Assembly (NCBI GenBank): GCA_002205965.3
Contig: NADL03000515.1
Coordinates: 62,001-126,000, forward strand
Direction of reading: 5' to 3'
DNA length: 64,000 bases
Source of the DNA: Kappaphycus alvarezii
Taxonomy: Eukaryota; Rhodophyta; Florideophyceae; Gigartinales; Solieriaceae
Shown here one piece after another: positions 36,742 to 47,484 of the stretch. How positions within the stretch are numbered: position 1 is the first letter of the stretch; each line of letters begins with the position of its first letter. Under the pieces are notes generated by a model that made no database searches, was not told where the DNA came from, and was given only the letters and a program-made list of their open reading frames with translations. Position numbers and translations under genes: made by a program.

Positions 36742-36969
36742 TGTAATGCTTTTTTTTGTTTACTCTGTCCTCTTCTCTCTCTTGCGGCCAAGCGGAACCT
36801 ACCTCCCATTCCCCCGGACTCCGGCAGCCCTCGCGTTATCTTATAGGGCGGCCGGTCTGGGATTTCTACTCATGAACGTGCAAGTACAGTAGTACTGTGT
36901 ACTGTACGAGCACACTGGGCCAATCAACTAGCGACCCTGACCGTCGCGCGACACAAAAATCGCGCGACA
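36742..36969 (-). repeat. 3' LTR of Ty3 element 1
   Basis: The plus strand starts TGTAATGCTT and ends ATCGCGCGACA; in sense orientation it therefore begins TGTCGCGCGAT. It lacks the long hairpin found in the other LTR. Confidence 0.92.
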
Positions 36970-36978
36970 CGCCCCCCC
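36970..36978 (-). promoter_or_regulatory. Polypurine tract of Ty3 element 1
   Basis: The sense strand reads gtggggggg just before the 3' LTR, the expected place of the plus-strand primer. Confidence 0.55.
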
Positions 36979-37139
36979 ACTGATTGTGGGCCACGGGCGC
37001 CACAACGATAAAAACGGGCTTCCAGCTCAGCCTCCATCTCACGTAGGGGGCCCCCTCATCACCACCCCATGCCCGACTCGCCCACCATCCATTCCACCGA
37101 CCTCAGTCCCTACTCGCCCTACTCAACTTGTCAGCCTAA

Positions 37140-37532
37140 TCAACCCTTCAACTTCCGTCGGGCGAACGACTGAGGTGCCGCCAAACGGCCAGTATACGCC
37201 CGGAGGTCCCTATTCCTCCAGACTCTGTCAACCCGTTCCCTCATCTCAACCTCTCGTCTTCGACAACCGGGCACCGTTGTGCTCTCCCCGCTGCCCTCGA
37301 AACTCGCGACCGTCCGGAACTTATCTTGAACCATCTTTCTTCTCTGCAACTTCCACCGTTCTGCACCGCCCTGAACGCTTAACCCCTTCGCAACTCCTTG
37401 TCCGTCCGGAAGCGCGAGAGGAGGATTAGGGAGAACCAGGGAGGCAGCAGCGCCGCTCCCTAGTTGCTCAAGATTCAAGACTTCACCCACAATGTTTACG
37501 ATTTCTCTGTGTGCCTCTTCGGTACTTAGCAT
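37140..37532 (-). CDS. Possible extra ORF after integrase (Ty3 element 1)
   Basis: An ATG at 37532 opens 130 codons 90 bp after the integrase stop. It begins MLSTEEAHREIVNIVGEVLN and becomes Arg-rich (GCRRREVEMRERVDRVWRNR). It occupies the place where Ty3 element 2 has its 3' ORF, but I see no similarity between the two. A mirrored Pro-rich frame on the plus strand (36986-37429) is the weaker reading. No signal peptide or membrane segment is present. It may be a real accessory protein or chance. Confidence 0.35.
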   Translation of the reverse strand: MLSTEEAHREIVNIVGEVLNLEQLGSGAAASLVLPNPPLALPDGQGVAKGLSVQGGAERWKLQRRKMVQDKFRTVASFEGSGESTTVPGCRRREVEMRERVDRVWRNRDLRAYTGRLAAPQSFARRKLKG

Positions 37533-37621
37533 TTTATCATGCGTTCATCGCTTTCATCGCACTCCAATCTACCCGATTCTTGCCTCTTCTTCTCTCAGGT
37601 CCTCTAATTTCTTGTTCTTCC

Positions 37622-38600
37622 TTAATTGAATAAACGGGTCGATCTCTTCTGATACGGGACAATCCGGCGCGCGTGAATTGCCTTCCTCGTAACGTGGCCG
37701 GTGGAGGAAAGTAACTCGTAGCGAGGGTGGTTCGCCTTCGTCACCCTGCACGGTCCATAGTAATAAGAGTCGAAAGCCGGCCAGTTGCGCCCCTTATTGA
37801 AGGCCGCACCGTGCGCTACCAATACTTCATCTCCAACTTCGAACTTCCTGACTTTTCCTTTCGTCTTGCGGGGTTCGTTGGTCTTCTCCACCACGCCGGC
37901 CCGCGTTCTCGAATCGGCTAAGGTCTCTATAAGCCGATGATGGGGGCCAGCGTCACTGAGAAATGCTACCGAATCGCTGGACAGCATCCTCGGATTAATT
38001 CCATACATCAGTCGAAAAGGGGAAGGGCCGTCGCTTCGGTCGCGTCTGCGGTAACCGTATAAGACTTTGGGGAGGGCCTCTGCCCAGTCTACCCCACTGC
38101 GGACGATAGCCCTTTTGAGCGCGTGGTTGATAGTTCCCACCATCCGCTCCGCGCGACCGTTTGCCATCGGCGCGTAAGCAAGCACCGCCTTCCACTCGAC
38201 TCCCCTCTCTTTCATGTACTCTTGTACCGCTCCCGCCATAAACGCAGTCGCGTTATCCGAGACAATTCTCTTTGGCGGCCCGAACGGTGATATTATCTCT
38301 TCCTCGATGAACCTCATCACCGTATCGGCCGAAGAATCCGTCGTGGCCCAGGCTATGGGCCACCCTGTCATATGTTCCACAGCGATCAGAATAAATCTCT
38401 TCCCATTCTTCGAAGGCTTGAAGGGTCCAGCAAAGTCCATCGAGAAGGTCTCAAAGAGTCCAGTAACGGGAGCTCTCAAACTCGAGTGATACGTCGGCAA
38501 CATTCTCGCATGCTGACACCCATCACAGCCTTGCACATACTCGGTGACATCACGGTACACCCCAGGCCACCAGAATCGGTCCCTCACGAACTTTCTTGTC
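37622..38600 (-). CDS. Ty3 integrase (element 1)
   Basis: 321 codons are open. Upstream across a one-base shift lies HDDIGHWDVG, then FWWPGVYRDVTEYVQGCDGC, giving the HHCC zinc region. The catalytic core shows FSMDFAGPF (first Asp), RIVSDNATAF (second Asp) and NGRAERMVGT (Glu), a complete D-D-E set. The C-terminal part has KVRKFEVGDEVLVAHGAAFN and YYGPCRV, the GPY/F-type module. No chromodomain follows. It inserts the element's DNA into the genome. The break near 38595 lies at an AAA run, and one extra A would restore the frame with the RNase H tail. Confidence 0.92.
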
Positions 38601-40927
38601 GACCGACGTCCCAGTGGCCAATATCATCATGAAAGGTGGCCAGAATCTCCGAGCGCTGATTGATCGGAGGCACTACACGGAGCCCGTCCTTCTCACGACG
38701 AAAGAGGGTATCGTTCCAGAGCATGAAACTTTTTGCGCTCCGGCTGACTGCGACCTTCTTCTTCGGGTCGGATTCTTGAACCATTTCTCCGGCTAGTAAC
38801 TGTGCTACATCTACGAATTGCGGTTGCAAACCATCCAACTTCGGGTCTGCCCAATCCACTGTCGCTACTAATACTTCTGTTATGTTTTCCTCGTTTCTTC
38901 CTTCTTCCTTCTTGTTAGGTCTTCTCGATAGATAATCGGCCGCCCCATTTGCCAGCCCCGGACGATGCTTGATCTCGAAGTCGTATTCCGCCATCAAATC
39001 CATCCACCTTGCCAATCGCCCGTGAATATCTTTTTCTTGAATGCGGTTTGAAGGGCTTGATGATCCGTATAAACAACGAAGGGTTTTTCAGACAGGAGGT
39101 ACACTCGAAACTTCTTAAGAGCGAAAACCACGGCGAGTGCTTCTCGTTCGCTCGTGGAGTAGCGGCGCTCCTGGTCCGTCATCGTTCGAGAAGCAAACTG
39201 AATGGGATGTGTTTTCCCTTCTTCTTTCTTTTGCGAGAGAACAACCCCAAGGGCTGCCGAAGAGGCGTCTGTTTCCACTAGAAAAGGAGAATTGAAATCC
39301 GGGAACGCCAATACTGGAGGGGTAGTCAGTTTCCCCTTCAAGTATTCGAAGGCCTCTTGCATCTCCGGAGTCCACTCGAAAGCCTTCTTAACAGACGTCG
39401 CCGCGTGCAACACTGCTGAGCTGTCGGCAAACTCCCTTATGAAACGTCGGTAGTACCCCGCGAGTCCCAGAAAACTCCTGAGTTCGGTCACGTTTTCCGG
39501 CACCGGAGCTTCTCCAATATCTTTGATCTTGTCGGGATCCACCTTCACACCACTTGAATTAACGATGTGGCCAAGCAACTTCACTTCTGATTGAGCAAAG
39601 CTGCACTTGGTAACCTTCAACTTCAGTTTCGATTCTTTTATCCTCCTTAACACTTCCTTGCAATGAGCTATGTGTTCCTCCAATGTCTTCGAGAAGATAA
39701 CAACGTCAACCCGCGAAGGACATCATCCATCATCCTTTGAAATGTCGCTGGAGCATTCATGAGTCCAAACGGCATTACCTCGAACTTGTACGTTCCATAT
39801 CGAGAGACAAAGGTCGTTTTTTCCTTGCAAGACTCGGACATCCTAACCTGCCAGTACCCTGTGTAAAGGTCCAACGTTGTGAAGAACTCTGCGCCAGAGA
39901 GTTCATCGAAGATTTCTTCTATTTTCGGTAGCGGCCAGCGGTCTGGCTTCATCACCCTGTTCAACTGACGGTAATCGACGCAGAACCGGGGCCTTCCGTC
40001 TTTCTTCGCGGCTATCACGACCGGAAAGGACCAGGCGGACCTTGACGGCGTAATGATTCCAGCTTCCAATAATTCCTTCACTTCTTTCCTTACGACCTCG
40101 TTATGCCTCGGCGGCATTCGGCGGGCCTTCGAATGTATCGGTGTCTCGTCCGTCAACTCGAAAGAATGTACCACCGGCACATTAGCAGGCTCCAGGTCGT
40201 GAATGTCCCAATCTATGACATCCGTTTCCTTGAGAGCTCCCGCTAGCTCCTTCTGATTCTTCTCTTCGAGGTGGTCCAGCTTCGAGGCCAATAGAGCCGA
40301 GCGGTCCACCTCCTCTTTTACCTCCTTCTTAACTTCAGTCTTCGTCGAGCGAGGTAGATCAGGCTCGTATGGTTCCTTGTTAATGATGGCTAAGACCAGG
40401 TCTTGTTCGGTGTCCGATCCACCATCGCTTTCTCTAGACGACGAGAAAGGATGGAGAGATTCCTCATCGTCTGAACCTTTGGGGGACGTGAAGTCCTCAC
40501 TATCCGTCTGAGCCCCATTGACTCTGGACGGCTCGTTGACGAATGGCAACACAACCTCTTCATCTCCAATAACCAAAGTGACGTGTTGGAGTGCATAATC
40601 GATGCGCGTCTGGAGGGCTTCCAAAGTCGGGCTTCCAACAATAACGTCAAACGGGGCATTGTTGACAACCAGGAACTCAAGATGCACAACCATTGACCCA
40701 TAAGACACCGGCACTCCTTTCAGACAACCAAGAACCTCGGCGACAGTTCCGTCTGCTACTGTCACCTGACGATCGGTTTCCGTCGGGGTGAGTGCAGGCC
40801 TTTTGCAGAGGTCCCAAGAGATTAGATTCGGAACTGCACCCGTGTCCAAAAGGGCATGAGTCTCCTTTCCATACAACTTCACGGCTACTAACCTGAGTCT
40901 GCGTGGAGCCCCTGAAGAGTTAACCAT
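38584..40927 (-). pseudogene. Ty3 protease-RT-RNase H (element 1), catalytic deletion
   Basis: The protease shows ALLDTGAVPNLIS (about 40840) and FDVIVGSPTLEAL. After an acidic spacer the RT reads WSFPVVIAAKKDGRPRFCVDYRQLN, LDLYTGYWQV (motif A) and VMPFGLMNAPATFQRMM (motif B). There the frame breaks: relative to element 2 about 25 nt are missing at 39700-39720, removing most of the VYIDD box. The second frame continues VIFSKTLEEHIAHCKEVLRR, SFLGLAGYYRRFI, and RNase H FLVETDASSAALGVVLSQK and YTDHQALQTAF. A further one-base shift at an AAAAA run (about 39025) precedes ARWMDLMAEYDFEIKHRPG. Gag and pol were probably one reading frame. Confidence 0.92.
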
Positions 40928-42224
40928 CGACGCCTGTGTAACCGGTAACCTCTTGGATAAAATCTCCTTAAAACCCTTCTGGCCTCCTCAGCATCCCCGC
41001 GCAATAGTTGCCCGAAGTTCATTCCTGTGGCAGCGGAAGCCAGTTCAGCGATCACGTTATACTTACCTACATGATCCTGAAGTCCACCGGATTTCTTCTT
41101 CGACTTGCGATTTCCTCTCTTATTCTTCTTCTTTGGGGCAGGAGCCATCATCATCGGACGATTAGCAGGGGCTTTGTTCAAGATAGCATCCAGATCCATC
41201 AAGTTTTCCCTCCGCTGTTTCGGGAGGGCCTGCCCGTCCGCTCTTCTCTTCGCAGCGGCAACCACGTCCTTTCTGCGAGATTCCTGAAGAACAGCGACCC
41301 TGTCATCGTCCTTCGGCTTCTTCATTTTCAATTCTTCTCCAGACTCAGACCGGGCCCCAGCAACTCCTCTCCGCTGGTCATCACCACGGGGGTTCTTGGA
41401 CCAGCATGTTGCTTCCGAATGTCCTCTCCTCCCACAAATTGTACAGCGCGTATCTCGATGCGGATTATGCGGACAACGGCTCGCTCCGTGGCCCTTTTGG
41501 TTGCAATAGCTGCAAAAGTAATCCGCATCCGTCTTCACCGGCGGCTTCGTTCCGTCGAATTGATTCTTCACAAGCAACGATAGTTCAGCGAATTGGTCGG
41601 CCAACTTCTCCACCTTATTTTCCAGATGCTGAGAACTACGAGCATCCGGCCTCTGGAGGATCTTCTTCGGCGATTCACTCGACGATGGTCCTAGACTTCC
41701 TTCTCCGTAGAACGTCTTCTTTCCACTTACGAAGTCCGTGATAGCCTTCTTGAGCCCCTTATAGTCTGAAGGGGCTCGAAATATTACGAAATGCGCCATA
41801 TCTTGATCTTCTGCCACTGCTTTCCGAAGCAGGCCGAACGATGCGGTATCATTGAATACAACTCTCTTATATAGATCGTCCAACTGCGCTAGGGAGCCCA
41901 TTACATCCTTCGGGTCCAACCTAGAGTTTATAGCCTTCTGCAGTTCTTCTTCCGGCTTCGGGGTCTTCCCAAACTCCTCAATGAGCTTGGCCTTAACGAT
42001 CGAACAGTCCTTCGCCTCCTCCACCAATGCTCCGTCTCTCGCGAAAGCCTCATAGTAACGCTCAAACGCCGCGCCCTCGAGGTGGCAAAGGATCTGGAGC
42101 GCCTTTTCTCGTCGTTTTTCCCGCGCATGACTACATTCTCGTACGCAAAAAGGAAGCGCGTGACGTCGGAAGAAGGGGAACCGTTGAAGGAAACGTGAGG
42201 TCTAAGGGAATCGTTCATGTTCAT
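40888..42224 (-). pseudogene. Ty3 gag (element 1), one frameshift
   Basis: The likely start is ATG at 42224 (MNMNDSLRPHVSFNG). A capsid-like region follows (VTRFLFAYENVVMRGKND). A one-base shift in an AAAA-GG stretch near 42105 moves coding to the frame 42027-40888, which carries QDMAHFVIFRAPSDYKGLKK, then two knuckles CSYCNQKGHGASRC and CTICGRRGHSEATC, a Lys-rich stretch, and EEARRV at the end. The gag end overlaps the protease frame by about 40 bp in a different frame; another homopolymer shift there could fuse them. Gag forms the particle and binds RNA. Confidence 0.88.
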
Positions 42225-42229
42225 AGTCA

Positions 42230-42247
42230 ACCTTGGATGCGGTACCA
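42230..42247 (-). promoter_or_regulatory. Primer-binding site of Ty3 element 1
   Basis: In sense orientation TGGTACCGCATCCAAGG directly follows the 5' LTR. A TGG start is typical of tRNA-primed elements; the exact tRNA is not identified. The gag ATG lies only a few bases further. Confidence 0.6.
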
Positions 42248-42519
42248 TGAAATGCTTGTTTTTTGTTTACTCTGTCCTCTTCTCTCTCTTGCGGCCAAGC
42301 GGAACCTACCTCCCATTCCCCCGGACTCCGGCAGCCCTCGCGTTATCTTATAGGGCGGCCGGTCTGGGATTTCTACTCATGAACGTGCAAGTACAGTATA
42401 CACTACTACTGTACACTGTACGAGCCCACTTCCCGCTCGTACAGTGTACAGTAGTACGAGCACACTGGGCCAATCAACTAGCGACCCTGGCCGTCGCGCG
42501 ACACAAAAATCGCGCGACA
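42248..42519 (-). repeat. 5' LTR of Ty3 element 1, with hairpin
   Basis: It matches 36742-36969 but contains an insertion that creates a perfect inverted repeat: arms of 21 bp at 42405-42425 and 42435-42455 around a 9-nt loop. The other LTR has only a short version of this palindromic segment. The LTR should drive transcription leftwards. Confidence 0.92.
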
Positions 42520-42884
42520 GTTACCTTTAGCTCTGGAGCCATCTGTTACTACAGTGTCGGTGTTGTAGCTCTGTTAATAGGCAGTAAGAAAGTTCTGCGA
42601 ACGTTTCATTGGCAATAAGAAAGTTCTGCGAACGTTTCATTGGACCATCCCCAGCTCGTGGATTTCAAGCTTCTCGGGTCAGCTCCTCAGGGAATAATAA
42701 TCCCGCTTCCCATTGCAGCGCGGGGCACCGCCCAAGCGGGGTACCCATTTTGTGCTTGCCTGATCTCCAACTCTTTTGCTCCAGCCGCTCTACTGCGTCT
42801 GCGTCTACCCTACCTGTTTTCGTTTGTCTCTCCCCTCATCATGACCTACGAAAATATTCGAGGGTTTCGATGAAAAGGAAGGCT

Positions 42885-43075
42885 ACAGCAGCCGTCATGT
42901 CCAATGCGGCCTGTCTGATGGTTGGCCTTAGGGTGACCTTTTGGGTAGCGCAGTTCCTTCCCTATTGCCGTGTCGTGATTCATTTTTTGAGTCGATTGCG
43001 GTTGTATGAGAAACTTTAGGATAGATCGAATATATTTTCCTAGAGTAAAACCGAAACCTTTTCCTCTGCAAGCCA
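42885..43075 (+). repeat. Dispersed repeat A, copy 1
   Basis: From agcagccgtcatgtccaatg to taaaaccgaaaccttttcc it matches 51597-51785 in the same orientation at roughly 85% identity. It has no coding content. Possible SINE, MITE or LTR piece. Confidence 0.7.
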
Positions 43076-43177
43076 GTAGAGGGGAGGCCAGCAAGCAAAC
43101 AAGCTGCACTGGAGGTTACTGTCAATGCATAGCAAGATGTACAGTCTGTCTTTGTAAGGATGAAGCCAAGCTGATTG

Positions 43178-43330
43178 TGGGGAAATTTTTGGGTTATTTT
43201 AATGCATGGAAGATGTGGTCGGTTATATCCACGCGGCTAATGCCTTAGGCGGGAGAAGTCGTTACTGATTGGTAACACTACAGTACATGACCTTCCTTAC
43301 AGGGCCGGCTCAATGCCGGCAAGCAGGCAT
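43178..43330 (+). repeat. Dispersed repeat B, copy 1
   Basis: It contains ggggaaatttttgggttat, gaagatgtggtcggttat and ccttccttacagggccggct. Further copies lie at 44362-44410 (partial), 47485-47590, 47633-47785 and 48622-48812, all in plus orientation. Confidence 0.75.
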
Positions 43331-43514
43331 GCCGCGTATGTTTTCGAAAAAGCTTTTATTACTGTAGATACGGAAAATCTCCTGTGTTACTGTAGTTCAA
43401 AATAAGGTGGTGGTAAATCTTTATTGGTTGTACAATGTCGCACAGAAGCGTACGGAGGGTATCCATAAATGAACTACGGATGCGGGCGGCGGGTAGAAAT
43501 CTGTCGCGCCTGCA

Positions 43515-44159
43515 TTATTTGGAGACTAAATGCAAAACGGGTAACGAAGTCGGGGAGCTCCTGTTGAGGGGAGGAACCGCGACGGGAAGCAGCGAAGGAA
43601 GCAAGGCGGCGGAAAAACCCTTGCCGTCGTCGCCCGAGGCGCCATAGATATCAATCCCGACGGAGGAGAGGAGGATATCGTTTTGGTTGCAGTAAGTGCC
43701 GTAATGACGATGTTTCTCGCGCTCTGCGAGTGTTGCGGCAGCGCCTGCGGTAACCGTACTTGGCGAAATGTGGCGGCGTGCGGAGGGGTGGGCAACAGTA
43801 ACGTCGACGGCGATATCGGTACTATGAAGCCCGTATGCAGCGGGTATGTAAATGTCCATTCGTAGCGCGGGGGACTCCGAATGCCCAGATGGGTTGGGAA
43901 CCTGGTAGAGGAGCGGATGTTCGACGAGGGCGACGATCCCAACTTCCTTGCAGTAGCGGGCAAGAACGTTGCGGAGGATGTGATGGGGACGAGTCATTCC
44001 GTCTTCGTATTTGCAGGTCAACGCGTGTTGACCACTTGGATCTAAGACGGGTGCGATGTCGGCCGAGCGGCGGGAGCAGACGGGACAGCGATCAAAATAA
44101 GGAGGAATGTTTGAGTAGATTAATGTTTTGGAAGAGGGGACGACAAAAGGTGTGTTCAC
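43515..44159 (-). pseudogene. Non-LTR element 3' part, endonuclease (copy A)
   Basis: 214 open codons on the minus strand. They contain a zinc-binding segment CPVCSRRSADIAPVLDPSG then HALTC (C-x2-C...H-x3-C), then RMDIYIPAAYG and IAVDVTVAHP, matching the PD-(D/E)xK restriction-like endonuclease found at the C-terminus of R2/NeSL/CRE-type non-LTR elements, then AEREKHRHYGTY and a short tail. It aligns with the end of copy B (45940-46556) but is diverged. No RT is attached, so it is a fragment. The endonuclease would nick the target DNA to prime reverse transcription. Confidence 0.72.
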
Positions 44160-44417
44160 TGTCGGATTTCGGAGGGCTGCTAACTCAGAAAGTTCTTGAG
44201 GAGGAAGTTTTGAAACGAAGATTTGTAAGGTAGGATCGTTTCCCAGGGCCAGGCAAATTGTTCCCTATGGCGTTAGGCATAGTGGATGTAAGCTGAAACA
44301 CTGAGAGATCAGCAATGCGCCCGGTTCATCCTAGAGGGCTTTGGAAAATGACCCATCTTTCCAAATCTGAGAAAGGGGGGAAATTGAGTGTTTTAATGAT
44401 TGAAAATAGGTTATCTT

Positions 44418-46556
44418 CCGTGGACGGCCGACTCCCAACTGAGCTCCGTCATCTCTTCGCCGGGGCTACCCTACTCGGCATCCCAAAGGCCCGCGGCGAC
44501 AATCTCCGCCCCATCGCCATGGGTACGGTTCTCCGACGCTTCTTCTGCCGCCTCGTCGTTCGGCGCTTGTCGACACAACCCACCGTCGTCTCTTATTTCC
44601 TTCCTCACCAGCTCGCCGTCGGAGTCCGTCACGGAACAGAAGCCATCATTCACGCGACACGGGTTCTCTCCACCCGCCCTGACAGCGCCAGCTTCGCTCT
44701 CCTTCAAATTGACGCGTCAAACGCGTTCAACAACATCGAGCGTCACAACATTCTGCTCGAGACGGCCAACCATATCCCCGACCTCGCCCGGTTTGTGCAC
44801 TACTTGTACGGAGGTGATTCCACCCTCGTGTTCGGTTCACACATCCTGCACAGTCGCACAGGCACCCACCAGGGAGATCCGCTCGGAAGCATCCTGTTCG
44901 CCCTTGGCATCCATCCATTGGTCACCTAGCTCTCATCACGCTTTCCCGCCATACGCCTAAACGCTTGGTTCGCCGACGACGGTACCGTCATCGCCCCTGT
45001 CAACCTCGCTTCTGAGGTTCTCCGCTTCATCTCAGATCGTGGAAAGCCACTCGGGTTCTCTGTCAACATGGCGAAAACAACGCTATGGCGTCCTGGCGCG
45101 GATCCCCTCCCCACGTCCCTTCGGTGTGCCATACCCTGCACGATACTTTCCCAGAATTCCGTGACAGTCCTTGGATCCCCAATCGGCACCTCTCAAAGCT
45201 GCCAGTCTTTTCTTGCCTCCCGCGTACATGCCATTTCCGAGGTTTGGTCGCGCATCTGCGGATTGAATGACCCTCAACTGGGCTACCAACTACTGAGACA
45301 CTGTGCCAGTTCCTGCCGCCTGATCTATGTTCTTCGCTGCACCCCGCCGCATCTCACTCTTTCCGGAGCCCAAACCTTTGACTCTGGAATGCGAAGGGTG
45401 TTCGAAGACATGCACCGTCGTCTCCCAGACAGTTCCTGGCTCACCGCCCAGCTTCCACTTCGTATGGGAGGGCTCGGACTGCCCCTTACCGAAACCATCG
45501 CAGAGGCATGCTACGCTGGCTCTGTTCTCTCCTCCTACCCACTTCTTCGCCTCCTCCTCGGTGATTGCTTCGACGTTTCGGCCTTGATCTCAACGTCTCT
45601 CGCCTCTATCCAGGCCAAATACAGCCTCCCCGACAGTTTCTCCCCCCGCCGCCCTTGCTGGCCTCCGCGCCTCTTCTTCCCCCGGCCTGTCTGACTTCCA
45701 GACAACCGCTACTGCTGAGATCTCAAAGGCGCTTCGCGCCAAACTTCTCTTCCGTCGACCTCTCCTCCCCGAAGGTTCCCGGCTACTCCGCCGCCTAGCT
45801 TCCGCCGCTTCTTCCCACGCCTCCCGTCCCTTTCACAACCTCCCGCAGAGCCATCTCGGTACCGGGCCGCTCCTGAAGTCAGGCGAACCATGGTTTGCCT
45901 CCGCCTTGGTGTCCCCATCTTCTCTGGCACACAACCCTGCACCTATTGCGCCGCCGCCCACTTCCGCACTGTCCCCACCCTGGATTCCTACGGACACCAC
46001 GCCTCTGTCTGTCCCTGCGCAGACGGCTCCATTCGACGCCACAACTGTTTTCGCGACCGCCTCATTTCCGAGGTATCACGCTTATCAGTTAGGATTCGCC
46101 CTGTCCGGGAATGGACCTTCCCGCAAGACTTGCCCCGACCCTCCAACTTTCGCCGGTGCCTCGACATCTACATCCATGATGACCAGTTCTCTCCCGTCCC
46201 GCAGGGCTACGACGTCACTGTCATCAGCCCCCACTCCGCTCCATACGCCCAACAGCGGATCTACACGCCCCTCGCTGCCCTTACTGCATCTGAGCGCGCG
46301 AAATCTCTCCGCTATGGCCACCTCTGCGCCGAACTACGTATCGACTTCCACCCGATGGCTTTCGATATATACGGGTCTGCCAGTCCCGGTGCCGAACGAG
46401 GTCTGTCCAGAATTGCTGAGTACATCGCTCTACGGAAAGGCAGTAGCCCTGCCTTCGAGCGCGATCGCTTGTTCACGATTATCAGCTCGCTCATACAACA
46501 ACGAACTTCTGTCGCGATCAACCGACGACAACTCAACCGCTCCTGGCTCGGATAGA
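44418..46556 (+). pseudogene. Non-LTR RT plus restriction-like endonuclease (copy B)
   Basis: It starts abruptly with VDGRLPTELRHLFAG. The RT motifs are LGIPKARGDNLRPIAMGTVL, IDASNAFNNIERHNIL (motif A), TGTHQGDPLGSILFAL (motif B), WFADDGTVIAP (motif C, catalytic DD, about 44970-45000) and GFSVNMAKTT. A thumb region follows. After shifts near 45650 (in a CCCCCC run) and 45890 come CTYCAAAHFRTVPTLDSYG then HASVC (zinc segment), RRCLDIYIHDD and YDVTVISPHS (PD-(D/E)xK endonuclease) and SERAKSLRYGHL, ending SWLG-TAG at 46554-46556. One in-frame TAG lies at 44927. The 5' part is missing; it lies inverted next door as copy C. Confidence 0.85.
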
Positions 46557-46576
46557 TTTTTCCCCTTTTGAGGGCC

Positions 46577-47440
46577 GCTAGCCCCCCCTTGGCCGTCTCG
46601 AGCAGAATGTTGTGACGCTCGATGTTGTTGAACGCGTTTGACGCGTCAATATGAAGGAGAGCGAAGCTGGCGCTGTCAGGGCGGGTGGAGAGAACCCGTG
46701 TCGCATGAATGATGGCTTCTGTTCCGTGGCGGACCCCGACGGCGAGCTGGTGAGGAAGGAAATAAGAGACGACGGTGGGTTGTGTAGACAAGCGCCGAAC
46801 GACGAGGCGGCAGATGAAGCGTCGAAGAACCGTACCCATGGCGATGGGGCGGAGACTGTCGCCGCGGGCCTTTGGGATGCCGAGTAGGGTAACCCCGGCG
46901 AAGAGATGACGGAGCTCAGTTGGGAGTCGGCCGTCCACGGCAGAGTTCACAAAGATTGTGAGCTGAGACAGGGCGGAGCGATCTGCGGTATCACCGCCTG
47001 GTGCATGGGAGAGGGATTTGAAGACGGATGGGCGGAGGCCGTCAGGGCCCGGAGAGCTGTGGTGTGGTAGGAAGGCGAGCTGACGACGAACCTCGGCCTC
47101 CGTAAAGACAAAGGCGGGGGGCAGCAAGTGGCGCGGAGTTGGGGTAACCGGGACACTTGGAGAGGGATGCAGGGAAGCAAGGAGGGATTTGTTATGGAGA
47201 AGAGCCGGTGCCGGTGAGGTGGTAGAGCAGAGGGCGGCGACAGCCTTAGTGAGGGCCCCCTGCTGGAGAAAGCGGCTGCAGCGGGTGGTGGGAGAGGGGT
47301 GGGAATAGGAAGTGGATGGCAATGGGGAACCGAAGGCGTCCAGTGCATCTGAGTAGAGCGTTTGCCAGCGTCCTTCCAGGGCCATGGAGATGCGGGATCG
47401 GAGAAGCCGGTAGACGGAGGTGATTCTCAGAGTGAAGGAA
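46577..47440 (-). pseudogene. Non-LTR RT 5' part, inverted (copy C)
   Basis: On the minus strand the protein runs from about ALEGRWQTLYSDALDAFG through RRQLAFLPHHSSPGPDGLRP (RT N-terminal motif) to FALLHIDASNAFNNIERHNI (motif A), where it stops matching at LLETA. The last ~345 bp are a near-identical inverted copy of 44418-44767. The long minus frame continues past this junction into antisense copy B, and its first ~70 residues come from repeat B, so the 449-codon frame is a chimera rather than a protein. Copies B and C thus lie tail to tail. Confidence 0.8.
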
Positions 47441-47484
47441 TCAAATTTGTGCATTGGTGCCACACAAGCTAGTGTTCCGAAGGG

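Larger units (their letters stand above)
36742..42519 (-). mobile_element. Ty3 retrotransposon 1, young, defective
   Basis: LTRs lie at 36742-36969 and 42248-42519, with a perfect TSD gttac (36737-36741 and 42520-42524). Apart from one palindromic insertion and a base near the end, the LTRs look identical, so the insertion is recent. The order on the minus strand is gag, protease, RT, RNase H, integrase, as in Ty3-type elements. The gag and pol sequence is related to, but clearly different from, the Ty3 element at 52-59 kb. It inserted about 100 bp from the copia element. It carries a deletion in the RT catalytic segment, so it could only move with help. Confidence 0.95.

Noticed and set aside
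36986-37429. Pro-rich 147-codon frame on the plus strand in Ty3 element 1
   Set aside because: Mirrors the minus-strand ORF 37532-37140 and lies antisense to the element; composition alone explains its openness.
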